17,782 nt of DNA from Teratosphaeria epicoccoides. Lineage: Eukaryota > Ascomycota > Dothideomycetes > Mycosphaerellales > Teratosphaeriaceae. Location: contig JADDMT010000283.1 in the NCBI GenBank assembly GCA_021401465.1, forward strand, positions 1 to 17,782, given 5' to 3'. Below are positions 8,650 to 17,518 of this stretch, piece by piece. The notes under the pieces were generated by a model. It ran no database searches, was not told the origin of the DNA, and was given only the letters and a program-made list of their open reading frames with translations. The position numbers and the translations under genes are program-made. How positions within the stretch are numbered: position 1 is the first letter of the stretch; each line of letters starts with the position of its first letter.

Positions 8650-9247
8650 GGAGGGCTTACGCAGATTATAGTATAGGCTATAGTAACAGTGCGGATGACA
8701 TAGGGATAAGATGTAGACAGCCTAGGGGTCTATTTTGATTGTTATTTAGCAGTAGACAAAAAGGTGTATTTTGTGACAAACAAGCTAAGCTCGTGAATTA
8801 AGAGGGCCTGTATTTAATATCGACACCCTAAGAACGATGCTATTTCCTATTCTGTTAGCCTATTATAGACTACATATTAGAATAGTAGCTAATTACTACA
8901 GGCAAGTAGCTATAGTAGTACATGTTCTAACTACTACATATCGCTAATACTTAGTAGTAATGCCTGTTGCTAGATCGCAGGGCTAGGAGTAGGGCTAAGT
9001 AGACATACACGTTAGAGGAGCATACAAGTGTAGGGAAGTAGTAATTAAGTAAAAATCCGTTGAATAAGCACGCCTAGGGCATAAGTAGGAAGGCTAACTA
9101 GCCCGTAAATCGAGTAGCTAGGAGTAGGGCTAAGTAGGCCAAGCTAGTAAGATACTGCTAGTATACTACTAGTACTTACTTAGCTAACTTGGCTCTACTT
9201 AGTCTACTCTTTGTACTTTGTACTACTTAGGGGTTAGGTTTTCAAGA
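8650..9247. other. AT-rich spacer with small repeats, no clear gene
   Basis: A 21-bp word starting GCTAGGAGTAGGGCT occurs twice, at about 8982 and 9117. A longer imperfect inverted repeat (CTAAGTAGGCCAAGCTAG at about 9133 against its complement at about 9177-9207) could form a hairpin. A weak Cys-containing minus-strand reading at about 8650-8880 continues from the hairpin repeat, but I cannot support it as a gene. The right end abuts the truncated copy B at 9247/9248. Confidence 0.4.
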
Positions 9248-9474
9248 TAAAGAAGAAGATACTAGCCTCTCTTCGTAGCATTACTACTCCTGTTACTCCT
9301 AGTCGCTTCAGGGTGTTTAGTAGACCCTGTGCGGGTAGGTAGTCCCTAGTAGACTATAACAAGAAAGACTCTTCTACTTCAGGTTTAGTCAGAAGCCCTT
9401 AACTAGTAGTTACTAAGTATTAGCTACAAAGCTAATCTAAGTATGTCTCTTGATCTCCTTAGGTTTATTCTAGG
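9248..9474 (+). pseudogene. 3' fragment of the antisense accessory gene in copy B
   Basis: The reverse complement of this stretch matches about 1388-1603 of copy A, i.e. the C-terminal coding end and stop region of the antisense gene. In copy B the gene therefore points along the plus strand, opposite to the element. Homology stops after a CTTCTTCTTTA word (plus-strand TAAAGAAGAAG at 9248). Everything upstream in the gene, including the Cys domain and promoter, is missing. Confidence 0.75.
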
Positions 9475-9716
9475 TAATATGCTAGACATATAGGCGCTAG
9501 CTATAGGCTTGGCGTCATGTAACCTTGCAGATATTTGAGATGCTAGACATACGGGTGCTAGCTACAGGCTTGGCGTCACGTGACCTTACAGATATTTCTT
9601 AGGTTATAGTGTATGTGTATATGTAGCTAACTATAATCAGCCCTGTTACAGGACTAATTACTAAGCCTTTTAGCTATGTAGGGTAGTAGTAAAAGGTTAG
9701 CACACCTTCCCTATTA
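9475..9716. mobile_element. Short TAATA...TATTA element (242 bp) inside copy B
   Basis: It is bounded by the 5-bp duplication CTAGG (9470-9474 and 9717-9721). Copy A has the uninterrupted sequence ...TTCTAGGTGTG... on its complement at about 1368-1390, so the empty site is preserved. A second member lies at 16502-16685. This copy contains a 61-bp internal tandem duplication (units starting 9479 and 9540), which explains most of the length difference. The ends would be TGATA...TATCA before decay. With the 5-bp duplication this suggests a solo LTR of another family; a miniature non-autonomous element is the alternative. Confidence 0.72.
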
Positions 9717-9803
9717 CTAGGTATGACTTCAGGCATTAATGATATGTAAGTAGGGCGTTTGTTTCTTGTTGTTACTTCGCGTGTTATGCACTATATACAC
9801 ATG

Positions 9804-11115
9804 TTAAGAACTCTACTCTAAAACTCTTATCTTCCTACAAATTAACCTTCTTAAGCCCTACTTACGCCTCCTCTGCTCTTTAAACTTACAAATAGCTTCT
9901 AGAGCGTTCTTATAGTCTTTAGCTAGAACCTATTATGTGTACTTAGGTAGGTATCCTTTCTACTTTACTAGATAATACATTACGCCTTTACGCTACATAC
10001 TGTCCTTAATACCCTTAACTTCCTACTCTTTGTTCTCTTCTGCTACTAGCATTAGGTCCGTAGGCTCTTAGCCCTTACGCTATACCTATAGTTTAAGTAG
10101 AGATATGTAGAAGACGTCATGCACATAAAACGACGATAGTAACAATAGCTAGTATGCCTGCGAGCCTATTATGTCACATATCTAGAAGGGTCTAACGAAC
10201 CTTAGCGTCATCTTCCTACTCGGAAGTTTAAGCCTAAGATTCTTCGTTAATAGTAATACCTTTGTACTAACTACATATTACATCGGTTTAGCACAGGCGT
10301 TATTATGTTTAATCTAGGATTCTGAGGCCTTTTTCTAGTATTCTATTAGCACTAAATGTACCTTGCGCATATGCCGCGCTAATTCCGCGGCAGCTAGCAC
10401 CCTCTCCTTAGAAGACTTGTCCTAAGGCGGTTCTAGGTGTATTTCTAGATTAAAGCTATAAAGAATCTAAAATAGCGACATATAGATAGTAGCATACACG
10501 CTATTATTAACTGCAAATTCCGCTATAGGAATTACGTTAGCCTAGGCATCCTAGTTCTTAGCGTAGTATCACTGAAGGTACTACTTAAGAGTGTAGTTCA
10601 TACATTTAGTCTAACTATTAGTCTGTAGATAGAATGCTATACTTAGGTAGTACTTAACACGTGCCTTAAACACAAATTCTTGCTAGTATTTACTAGTAAA
10701 GACAGAACCCTAATCTAATAGAATACTTTAGGGGACACTAAAGCGCTATATAACTTTGTCACAAAGTAGTCGCGCAAGCTTGCCACTTATGCACTTTTTT
10801 GTACATAGGATGAAGACATTTATCTTCAAGTATCAGTTAACTACTACAAGGACAGTATTAACTATATTGCCTCTCTACTTTGCTAGTAGCAAATTAGTAA
10901 TAAAATCTATAGTCAAGTCTTACTATAGTCTCTCTAGTAGTAGGAGTGCCTAAGCATCACTATAGGGGTAATAGCGCCGAGATTTGCTAATCTAGCATGT
11001 CTAGCAGGATTTAACATAGTCAGAAACATCCTGTTCTAGCGTTAGCTACTAGTATTTGCGTCCGAGAAGCGCGTTTGTCTTCTCTACGCTAAAATGACCC
11101 GCAAGTTTATTGTCA
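9804..11115 (-). pseudogene. Integrase with chromodomain, copy B, inactivated
   Basis: Same domain order as the copy A integrase, here complete at its N terminus. The His-His pair that begins the zinc finger reads Tyr-Tyr, followed by the GHF motif at 11096. Both core Asp codons survive, but the third catalytic residue, Glu, is Lys (AAA at complement 10605-10607). The in-frame stops match those of copy A position for position, with many more added. The chromodomain lies at about 9870-10020. The end corresponds to a TAA at 9804-9806, which aligns with the copy A stop. Confidence 0.87.
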
Positions 11116-11499
11116 TAATAAATATAGAGGAGCTACGAACAGAGTATATAGTTAGTAGGTACGTAGAGCCTATTATTAAAGTACTACAAGTCGCTAGACT
11201 TAGTCTAGTACTTTGGACTACCTGTAGTATCCTAGAGGGCTACACCCTTATTAATTAACTCCGGTTCTCGCTCCTGTAACCGCTAAATAAGTCTCGAGAC
11301 TTCTTTAAAGGGTTCTTTAAACATCGCATGCTTACTACATGTAAGCTAGTTAATTACTACACAGATCGAGCTAGACACGGTTGCTACAAGCGCTAGATAG
11401 GCAGGTTTATCGCTAGCAGAGGCTATAAGGCCCTATTATACCTGTAGTCAACCTACAAGAGGAGCTAACGACAGATCGCTACCCTAAACTACAAGCTTC

Positions 11500-13430
11500 G
11501 TCTGTAGTGTAAGGAGGAACTGTTAGTTACCCTGCTCCCTAGTATCGTGGTCTAGTCGTCGCAAAGGACCGCTAGCTAGATTCGTCTTCCTAGAACGATG
11601 CTAGATAACAAAGTTAAAGCTAGCGAGGAAAGTCGCCTACCTTACTTGCTAACTACTTAGCTACTTTACGCCTATGAAGCTACGAAGGTTATTATAGTTA
11701 GTAAGCACCTTAATAGGGTACGCTGCGCCTTCAAGGTAGTGTTAGTACTCCTTAAAGCTCCTAATAATAGCTAAAAGCTCTTAGTCGTAAGTCTTGTAAT
11801 TAAGCTTAGCGCCCTGCATCTTCCGCAACTAGAAGGTAATCAGGTACTATTACGTACTACCTTTATGCGACTAGAGCTGCGATATAATTGCGGCTATTGC
11901 GAATTTTGAAGTATCGGCCTCTATTTAGATCTTCGTAGTAGGGTCAAAGTACCGAAGTATAGGCGTAGTTTAAAAAGCTACTTTAAGTTTAGAGAAAGCC
12001 TTTTTCTAAGCCTCCTCCTAAGGCACTATCCCTAGCTTTTTTCCTTAAATCGCGCCCTTTGCGAGGGCCGTAAGGGGAGCCACGATCTTCGAATAGGATC
12101 GTATGAATCTGTAGTAGAAGTTAGTAAATCCTAGAAACACCTGTGCTTCTTAGAGGGTAGTTAGCTACAGCTACTCCATGATTGCGGACACCCTTTAGTC
12201 ATCTATGATGACTCCTTCTATAGAGACGATGTATCCAAGAAACTTAATCCTATCTGTTAGGAATGAGTACTTCTTTAGGTTCGCATATAGAGCGAACTTA
12301 CGGAGCTATTTAAGCACTATCTTTAGATGCTAAATATGCTCCTCTTTCGAGTCAGAGTAGACTAGTATATCGTCTAAATATACTACGTAGCAGGTATTAA
12401 CGAGGCTAGACAGGGCCTAGTTAATATACGCTTAGAATGTCACTAGTATGTTAGTTAAGCTACATAGTATTACTATGTACTTAAAGTGTCTATATTACGT
12501 TTAGAACATAGTCTTCTACTTGTCGCCCTTTCGGATTAGTATCTAGTAGTAGGCATCCTTTAAGTTAATAGACAAGAAGATAGCGGCGTAACTAAGGCGG
12601 TCAAGCGTCTTGCTAATAAGTAGTAGGGGGCAGCGGTTCTTCTAAGTTACTACATTAAGGCCCCTATAGTTAACGTATAAGCGGAGCGTGTTATCCTTCT
12701 TTAGGACGAACATTACTAGCGCTCTAGCCTCGCTATGGCTTCGTCGGATCCACGCGTTCCTTTGCGCCTTGTAGAGGTAGTCTCGAAGTGTTTCGAGCTA
12801 ATTTTCCGACATAGGGTATAGAGATTAACGCGGAGGATTATAACCCTCCTTAAGCTTAATCGCATGCTCCGCGTCTAGGGCCCGGGCATAGGCCGTAGCC
12901 CCTATGTCGAAAATATCAGCATATTCCTCTAACTTAGGCGGAAGGGTAACGTCTTCCTTGACATTCTATATGCAGACCGCATACACACATTAGACCTTCT
13001 TTATGTCCTTGTAGAAGCTATGTACGTCACGCATCCTTACTACAGGAACTTTGCCTATAGAGCCATAGAACTAATTATTAGTAGCTCTATCAACAACGGC
13101 TCCCTGCTTGTAGCGCTAAGGGCGGCCTAGTAGGAGCTCCTTATTAGGAACGTCTTCGGCGTAGAAGACTTTGTTAGTCTCGCGCTCTTCTCCTAAAGAG
13201 TCCGCAAGTTAGAGGCGCATATTATACGCGCCTCGAGCCGCTACGCCTTTGCCTTAAAAGGAACTTCATAGTAGGCAGCAGGGCTCCTAGGATCGGCTTC
13301 AAACTAAGCCGTATAATTACCTGCTAGGGTATCACGTTAACCTCCGCAAGGTCGTCTAACATACAGTCTACTAGCTTAAGCGAGCTATTAACTCAGACCG
13401 TACCGGATAGGCGCTAGGCAGGCCACGAGT
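11500..13430 (-). pseudogene. Pol: protease, reverse transcriptase and RNase H of copy B
   Basis: RT copies element RNA into DNA and RNase H degrades the RNA strand. Seen: a protease-like active-site segment (LDDLAE-N-VI, about 13330-13370) in one frame. Then, in the RT frame, a LLLGRPW-type end of protease (about 13115), RT motifs including NYRGLN and the YLDD catalytic box (complement 12369-12380, intact), and RNase H with its first Asp (11913-11915) in an E-A-D-T-S context. The usual TDHKNL motif reads TNYNNL: Asp->Asn at 11697-11699 and His->Tyr at 11694-11696. Dozens of TAG/TAA stops are present. The tether to integrase occupies about 11116-11500. Confidence 0.85.
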
Positions 13431-13499
13431 CTACACTTTTAGTAACAGACAGCTTAGACACCTGTAGTAGCTATTCGGTTGTCTTAGGCTTGTCTTTCT

Positions 13500-14767
13500 T
13501 TTGCCTCCCCTCTAGGGAGGTTTTAGACACCTTGCTTACCTTCTTCCTAACTTTGTTTAGGATAGCGAGCCGCCTAGTAGTCCTTTGCTCCATAGATGTA
13601 GTAGCTGCTTAGAGGCTTCTCGCTACTATCTCTAGGCTTAGAGGGCTTGCTCCTCTAGAATGAACTACTATGTTAGACGTAACCCTTAGGGCGCTTGTAA
13701 TAGCGGCCCTTTAGTAGGTCTTTAGGGCTTAGGCGCTTATTATCCTTGCCGCCCGATTTTCTATTTCGCTTCAAGGTAATCTCTATACGTGTCGCAAGGG
13801 ACACGAGGTCTTGCCGAGTTGTCGGAAGTTCATGAAAAGTCATGATTATGTTCTGAAGATTGTTGTTAAGCTTAATAAGTAAGTGCTATACGCGTTACGT
13901 CTTAGTATAGGGTAGCATCTGTCCCTTAAGGGTAGCAAGATAGGTAGCGAAGCTAGAGGTAGTTTGTCCCTTCCTCTACCTAGCCTTCTCATACTTGACA
14001 GACATAGTAAGGGCACGGTTCCCTGGATCCTTGACCTAGTCGACATAGAACTAGCGAAAGTCTGCCTATGTATACGTTCTGTCATAGACCCGTATAAGGT
14101 CATACCGCTTATGCTAATTGTTACTAGGTTCCTTATCCTCTTCGAGCTATATCATACTAAAGGCGACCTGTTTACCCTCTATAGAATATCCGCGTAGATT
14201 AAGCACAAAAACTGCCTTACACGCCTACAAGAAAGTTCGAGCCTCCTTTAAGGTGTCTCCCTTAAACGGCTTCGGGTTGCATGCGTTACGACTGCCTCCT
14301 AGTTAGCCTACTATGGCCCCGAATTTAGGCACTAGATTTGCAGGCATACACGGAGGATCTACACCTACTAGTATGTTGTCTTCGTAGGTCCCTAGCGTAA
14401 AATCTCGCTAGATTTCTTTATCTACTAGTTTATTAGTACTGCTTTTAGCGACGTCTTCGTCGTCCTCGCCTTTGTCGCTACTAGAAGGGGTGCGGCTCTA
14501 GCTCTAGTTCGCAAGGCAGTTTGCGACCTAGTCGACAATTATGGCTACAAGGGCTAGGTTAATAGTCAGGGTTAGCTATAGTCCCTATGTAGGGGATCTA
14601 TTACCTTGTCTGCTACGTAATTAGCCTCTAGTAGAACCGTCGTTTAATGTAGTGTCGCTTGTAGGGGGTACTCCTACAGGCTAGTTACTTAGGCTAGCTT
14701 CGCTATTATAGGCACTTAGGATAGCGCTCGCTACGCGTTAGTTGCGAGTTCGTAGTAATCTAGACAT
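13500..14767 (-). pseudogene. Gag of copy B with a destroyed CCHC zinc knuckle
   Basis: Gag forms the virus-like particle and packages element RNA. The minus-strand ATG is at 14767-14765, about 50 bp after the LTR. A Ser/Asp/Glu-rich N-terminal region leads into a typical Ty3 capsid segment with a FKGD...EARTFL motif (about 14190-14260) and Arg/Lys-rich sequence before the nucleocapsid. The CCHC knuckle spacing C-x2-C-x4-H-x4-C is exact at 13562-13603, but all four metal ligands read Tyr. TAG and TAA stops are scattered throughout. The length, about 400 codons, is normal for the family. Confidence 0.82.
13562..13603 (-). other. CCHC zinc-knuckle site, all ligands changed to Tyr
   Basis: Minus-strand codons TAC (13603), TAT (13594), TAC (13579) and TAT (13564) stand at the C, C, H and C positions. 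Each follows from one G->A (TGY->TAY) or one C->T (CAY->TAY) change. The surrounding G, K, A, R and P residues fit a nucleocapsid knuckle. Confidence 0.7.
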
Positions 14768-14816
14768 ATCGTAGTATTCTCTACTAGACTGCAAAGCAGG
14801 GGGGAGAAAGCAGAAC

Positions 14817-15206
14817 TAATATAGATGTATATGCTATATGATATGAAAATATCTCGTAGTATAACAGAGTAATCTGACCTTTCGATAGGTACAAGATAGC
14901 GCTACTTTCTGCTTATTGCAGAGGTAGCGCTAGAGGTGCTTATAACCCCTAACGCCCCTTAATTAGGGAAAGCATGTCTAAGCCTAACCCCGCAGGGGTA
15001 CCGTGTAGTCAGGAAGCCCCCGCAGGGGTACCGTAGGGTTAGCGACATAGAGGCATCCTACATTAAGCATTAATCCTACTTAGACAACATACGAGCTAAC
15101 GTATGTACGAAGGACCCCCTTGCTATGTGTAGCAGGGTCACTATATGCCAAGGGTAGGCATTAGAACCTATGCAGCTCTAATAGCCCCCTAGTATTAACC
15201 GTATTA
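14817..15206 (-). repeat. 5' LTR of copy B (390 bp)
   Basis: This is the reverse complement of the 360-bp LTRs at 3730 and 4095. It starts TAATACGG (from TGATACGG) at 15206 and ends TATTA at 14817. The extra 30 bp is an internal tandem duplication of the segment containing CCCCGCAGGGGTACCG (copies at about 14988 and 15018, period exactly 30). No TGG-type primer-binding site is evident after the LTR; the next bases in element sense are GTTCTGCTTTCTCC. Confidence 0.85.
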
Positions 15207-15587
15207 ATAACCTACTAGAGCTTGATAATCTACGCGAGCTTTACGTCAAACGAAGTACTATCTAGCAGGATTACTAACATACCTCTCTGTAGAGCTATGT
15301 TAATATGTTAGAGAAGCTGTAGTTAGTAATTAATGATAATAATAAGAAAGAGAAGGACAATCGAGAAGAGGAGGGCGGCTTTATATAGAGTTAGGCCTAC
15401 CTATAAAAGCAGAGTAATTACATGTATTCGCGAACATGTAAGTAGCAAACATGCTCTAGCGCATTGTTCTCTTTTATACAGCATCATTCTAATAGCACGA
15501 GCTTGCTACGACAAACATCTTCATTAGTTAGTAGATTAGAAGATAGTAGGAGTACGCTAAATACCCTAGTATGTGCCTAAGTAGGAG
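15207..15587. other. AT-rich spacer right of copy B
   Basis: It has purine-rich sequence around 15340-15375, TATA-like words (TTATATAG at about 15381, TATAAAAG at about 15402) and a perfect 8-bp inverted repeat, TTACATGT / ACATGTAA, at 15418-15441. A 64-codon ORF (15333-15527) is Arg/Lys- and Cys-containing but has no motif, and I do not call it a gene. Confidence 0.35.
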
Positions 15588-15851
15588 TGTTAAAATGTGA
15601 TAGGTAGCCGCATACTAGCCGTACTAAGTTAGTAGGAGTCAGAGTTAGGCAGGACCCTGACTATGACCTCTCTGACTTAGGTCAGGGGTTAAGGGATATA
15701 TAACCCTAGCTAGGAAGAGAAGAGTTTTTACCTTACTCTTTAATCTATTAATCACGTTTGTTATATATCTAATACCTGACATAATATATTTATTCTGTAG
15801 CTACTTCCTATACGTAAATCCATTGCCTGTATTTAAGGACTTAATTTAACA
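15588..15851 (+). repeat. Possible LTR, TGTTA...TAACA (264 bp)
   Basis: The ends TGTTA and TAACA are perfect inverted 5-mers with the TG...CA rule. Inside are a 7-bp stem (CCCTGAC / GTCAGGG, 15655-15687), a TATATAA motif (15696-15702) and a pyrimidine/AT-rich tail, an order typical of an LTR. No second copy, target duplication or primer-binding site was found, so this is a suggestion only. Confidence 0.25.
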
Positions 15852-15859
15852 TTTAGAGT

Positions 15860-16338
15860 AATTCTTCATTTCAATCTAGTGTACAAGCTACTAGACTAAG
15901 ATGCCGTAGACTTTGACCCTTCAAGTACTCTAGCTACTAATTACGCTTAAACTACAGAGTATGATCTGTTTTTGCTGTCTTAGCCTCTACTACTTACAGC
16001 TCCTCTTCCTGCTTCTACTAAATCTTTCTCTACTACTTAAGGGCAGACAACATAACGCTACTACTTTGCGTAGTAGCTATAGTACTATAGTTACGCTCCT
16101 TAGTGTTACTCTTGTCCCTACCCTCTTGTAGCTTAGTGTAAGTAATAACAAAGAAATGCGCAAAGTGCTTGCCTATAAAGAATGTCTGTACCTACGCATA
16201 GTGCTAGTACTCCTACTAACTCTTTGTTATACACTATCTGTAATCCATATTATAATGCTTTTAAATCTCGTCGCGACTAATAGAAATATTCTCGCAGCTA
16301 GTTTCATTACATACGAACGCATACCACGGGTTTACTAG
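15860..16338 (+). pseudogene. Doubtful Gln/Tyr/Thr-rich coding remnant
   Basis: One plus-strand frame (passing CTA at 15931) reads as Thr/Ser/Gln/Tyr-rich sequence with a C-x2-C-x6-C cluster at about 16110-16140, if each TAG stands for a lost Gln. Another frame of the same stretch, open at 16156-16338, is implausibly hydrophobic. In TAG-rich decayed DNA any frame tends to look like this, so the call is weak. If 15588-15851 is an LTR, this could be the start of its gag. Confidence 0.18.
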
Positions 16339-16501
16339 ACTATTAATTAGCTGTCTAAGCGGTTGTAGTAATAGCACATATTTCTATAGTAGTAATACAT
16401 GATTAGTAAAGAGTTATGCAATTACCTGACGCTAATGCTTCCCTGTCTAATGAAAGTGTCGGAGATAATCGTTAATACCTTAAAGTGTATAGCCGTGCTT
16501 G

Positions 16502-16685
16502 TAATATGCTAGAGAGTATAGGTACTAGCTATAGGCTTAGCATCATGTAACCTCGCGGATATTTCCTAGGTTGTAATGTGTGTGCATATGTAGCCGACTA
16601 TAATCAGCCCTATTACAGGACTATTTACTAAGCCTTTTGTAGCTATATAGGGTAGTAGTAAAAGGTCGGCATAGCTTCCCTATTA
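16502..16685. mobile_element. Short TAATA...TATTA element (184 bp)
   Basis: This is a direct-orientation relative of 9475-9716 without the 61-bp duplication. It is flanked by the 5-bp duplication GCTTG (16497-16501 and 16686-16690). It contains shared words such as CTATAATCAGCCCT and GGGTAGTAGTAAAAGGT. The two family members have different 5-bp flanks, so they are independent insertions rather than LTRs of a single element. Confidence 0.75.
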
Positions 16686-16690
16686 GCTTG

Positions 16691-17133
16691 TAACAGATTA
16701 AGACATGATACTTAGGTAGCTATTATAGCTTCTCTTGTGCGTTCTTGATTGTAATTATCTAATCCTACGTAGCGGCTAGGTCTATAGTCGCGTGCTAACT
16801 TAATAGTGTGTCCCTAAAGTGCTAACAAAGTAGGCTTTATCGTAATTTGTACTACGTAATAGCGACAGGGTAATACTATAACGATAGCACTATAGTATCT
16901 AAAACTTATATAGTCGTAAGAGCATAATAAGAGAACAATTTGCATTAATCTTTGAAGCTAAGCTAAGTAATATGTAGTACATAGAGCTATCCTAGGAATT
17001 CTAGATTCTAGAATCCCCTGTTTTAGCTAGCGCAAGTTTTGCGTACCTGACTAGGTAGTCTAGAGATTAGGAGATTCTAGCATTCTAGAATGCCCTTAGC
17101 ATCCTATTAGTTAGGGTATGAAATTACTAGGTC
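16691..17133. promoter_or_regulatory. AT-rich spacer with paired palindromes
   Basis: It has a perfect 8-bp inverted repeat ATACTATA / TATAGTAT (16873-16898). Two perfect palindromes share the core ATTCTAGAAT: GATTCTAGAATC (17004-17015) and GCATTCTAGAATGC (17080-17093), starting 76 bp apart. The second ends about 40 bp before the ATG at 17134. They could be dimer-binding sites for the downstream ORF (inference). No coding is seen here. Confidence 0.35.
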
Positions 17134-17518
17134 ATGTCTAAGAGCGCGCCTAATAATGCTATAGGAAAGACTATAATGTCTATAGGCCTTAGCAGGAGAG
17201 ATTTAATTAAGACTAATGAGCTTCTTCTTTGTAAGGGCACAGAGGATTTAGCTGTAATAGGAGAAGATGTAGGCACGCGCGAGTAGCTACTAGACGCCCT
17301 TTACAAACAACTAGAATATTCCTACTTGCTCCTAACAAAGCTAATCTCTCTAATAGTAGTCCTGTACCTTAAACTATAGGCTTGTTCCTATTAGTAATAG
17401 GTAGGAGGTAGTAAGCGTCCTAGAACGTCTCAAACTTAGTACTAAGCAGGACGCAAGTATTATGGCTAAATTGTTTAAGGTACTATCTGTCTATAAAAGT
17501 AGTCTGTTATAGGATAAT
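17134..17518 (+). pseudogene. Unknown small ORF leading into the hairpin repeat
   Basis: From the ATG at 17134 one frame runs 50 codons to a TAG (17284), then to another TAG at about 17371. The sequence looks like a soluble protein start (MSKSAPNN, later LSRRDLIKTNELLL). From about 17354 a second frame has better coding character (EVVSVLERLKLS) and continues across the repeat boundary into a Cys/His-rich segment (CHECQEYCPEYC) and a His/Arg/Ser-rich reading. A frameshift or intron would be needed between the two; I did not find convincing splice sites. Function unknown. Confidence 0.35.

Larger units (their letters stand above)
9248..15206 (-). mobile_element. Ty3/gypsy chromodomain retrotransposon, copy B (3'-truncated, heavily mutated)
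   Basis: In minus-strand order: LTR (15206-14817), gag, protease, RT, RNase H, integrase plus chromodomain, then a fragment of the antisense gene, ending at 9248. From 11099 down it aligns to 1-1603 of copy A. Differences run almost all as C->T or G->A from A to B; in the 120 bp matching 181-300 I count about 18 such changes, 2 reverse changes and no transversion. No 3' LTR of this family is present at the left end. ATAAC at 15207-15211 may be the target duplication, but its partner was not found. Gag, the protease active-site segment and RT lie in three different frames, so at least one indel or programmed shift is involved. Confidence 0.88.

Noticed and set aside
13846..14306. ORFs of 85, 77 and 62 codons on both strands
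   Set aside because: They overlap the gag coding region in other frames or on the opposite strand and lack its capsid motifs.
16156..16338. Plus-strand 60-codon hydrophobic ORF
   Set aside because: Its Leu/Ile-rich text arises from CTA/ATA-rich decayed DNA; another frame reads more plausibly, and even that one is weak.
9475..16685. The 242-bp and 184-bp elements as the two LTRs of one 7-kb retrotransposon
   Set aside because: Each has its own, different 5-bp duplication (CTAGG and GCTTG), and copy B between them has its own LTR family. They are independent insertions.
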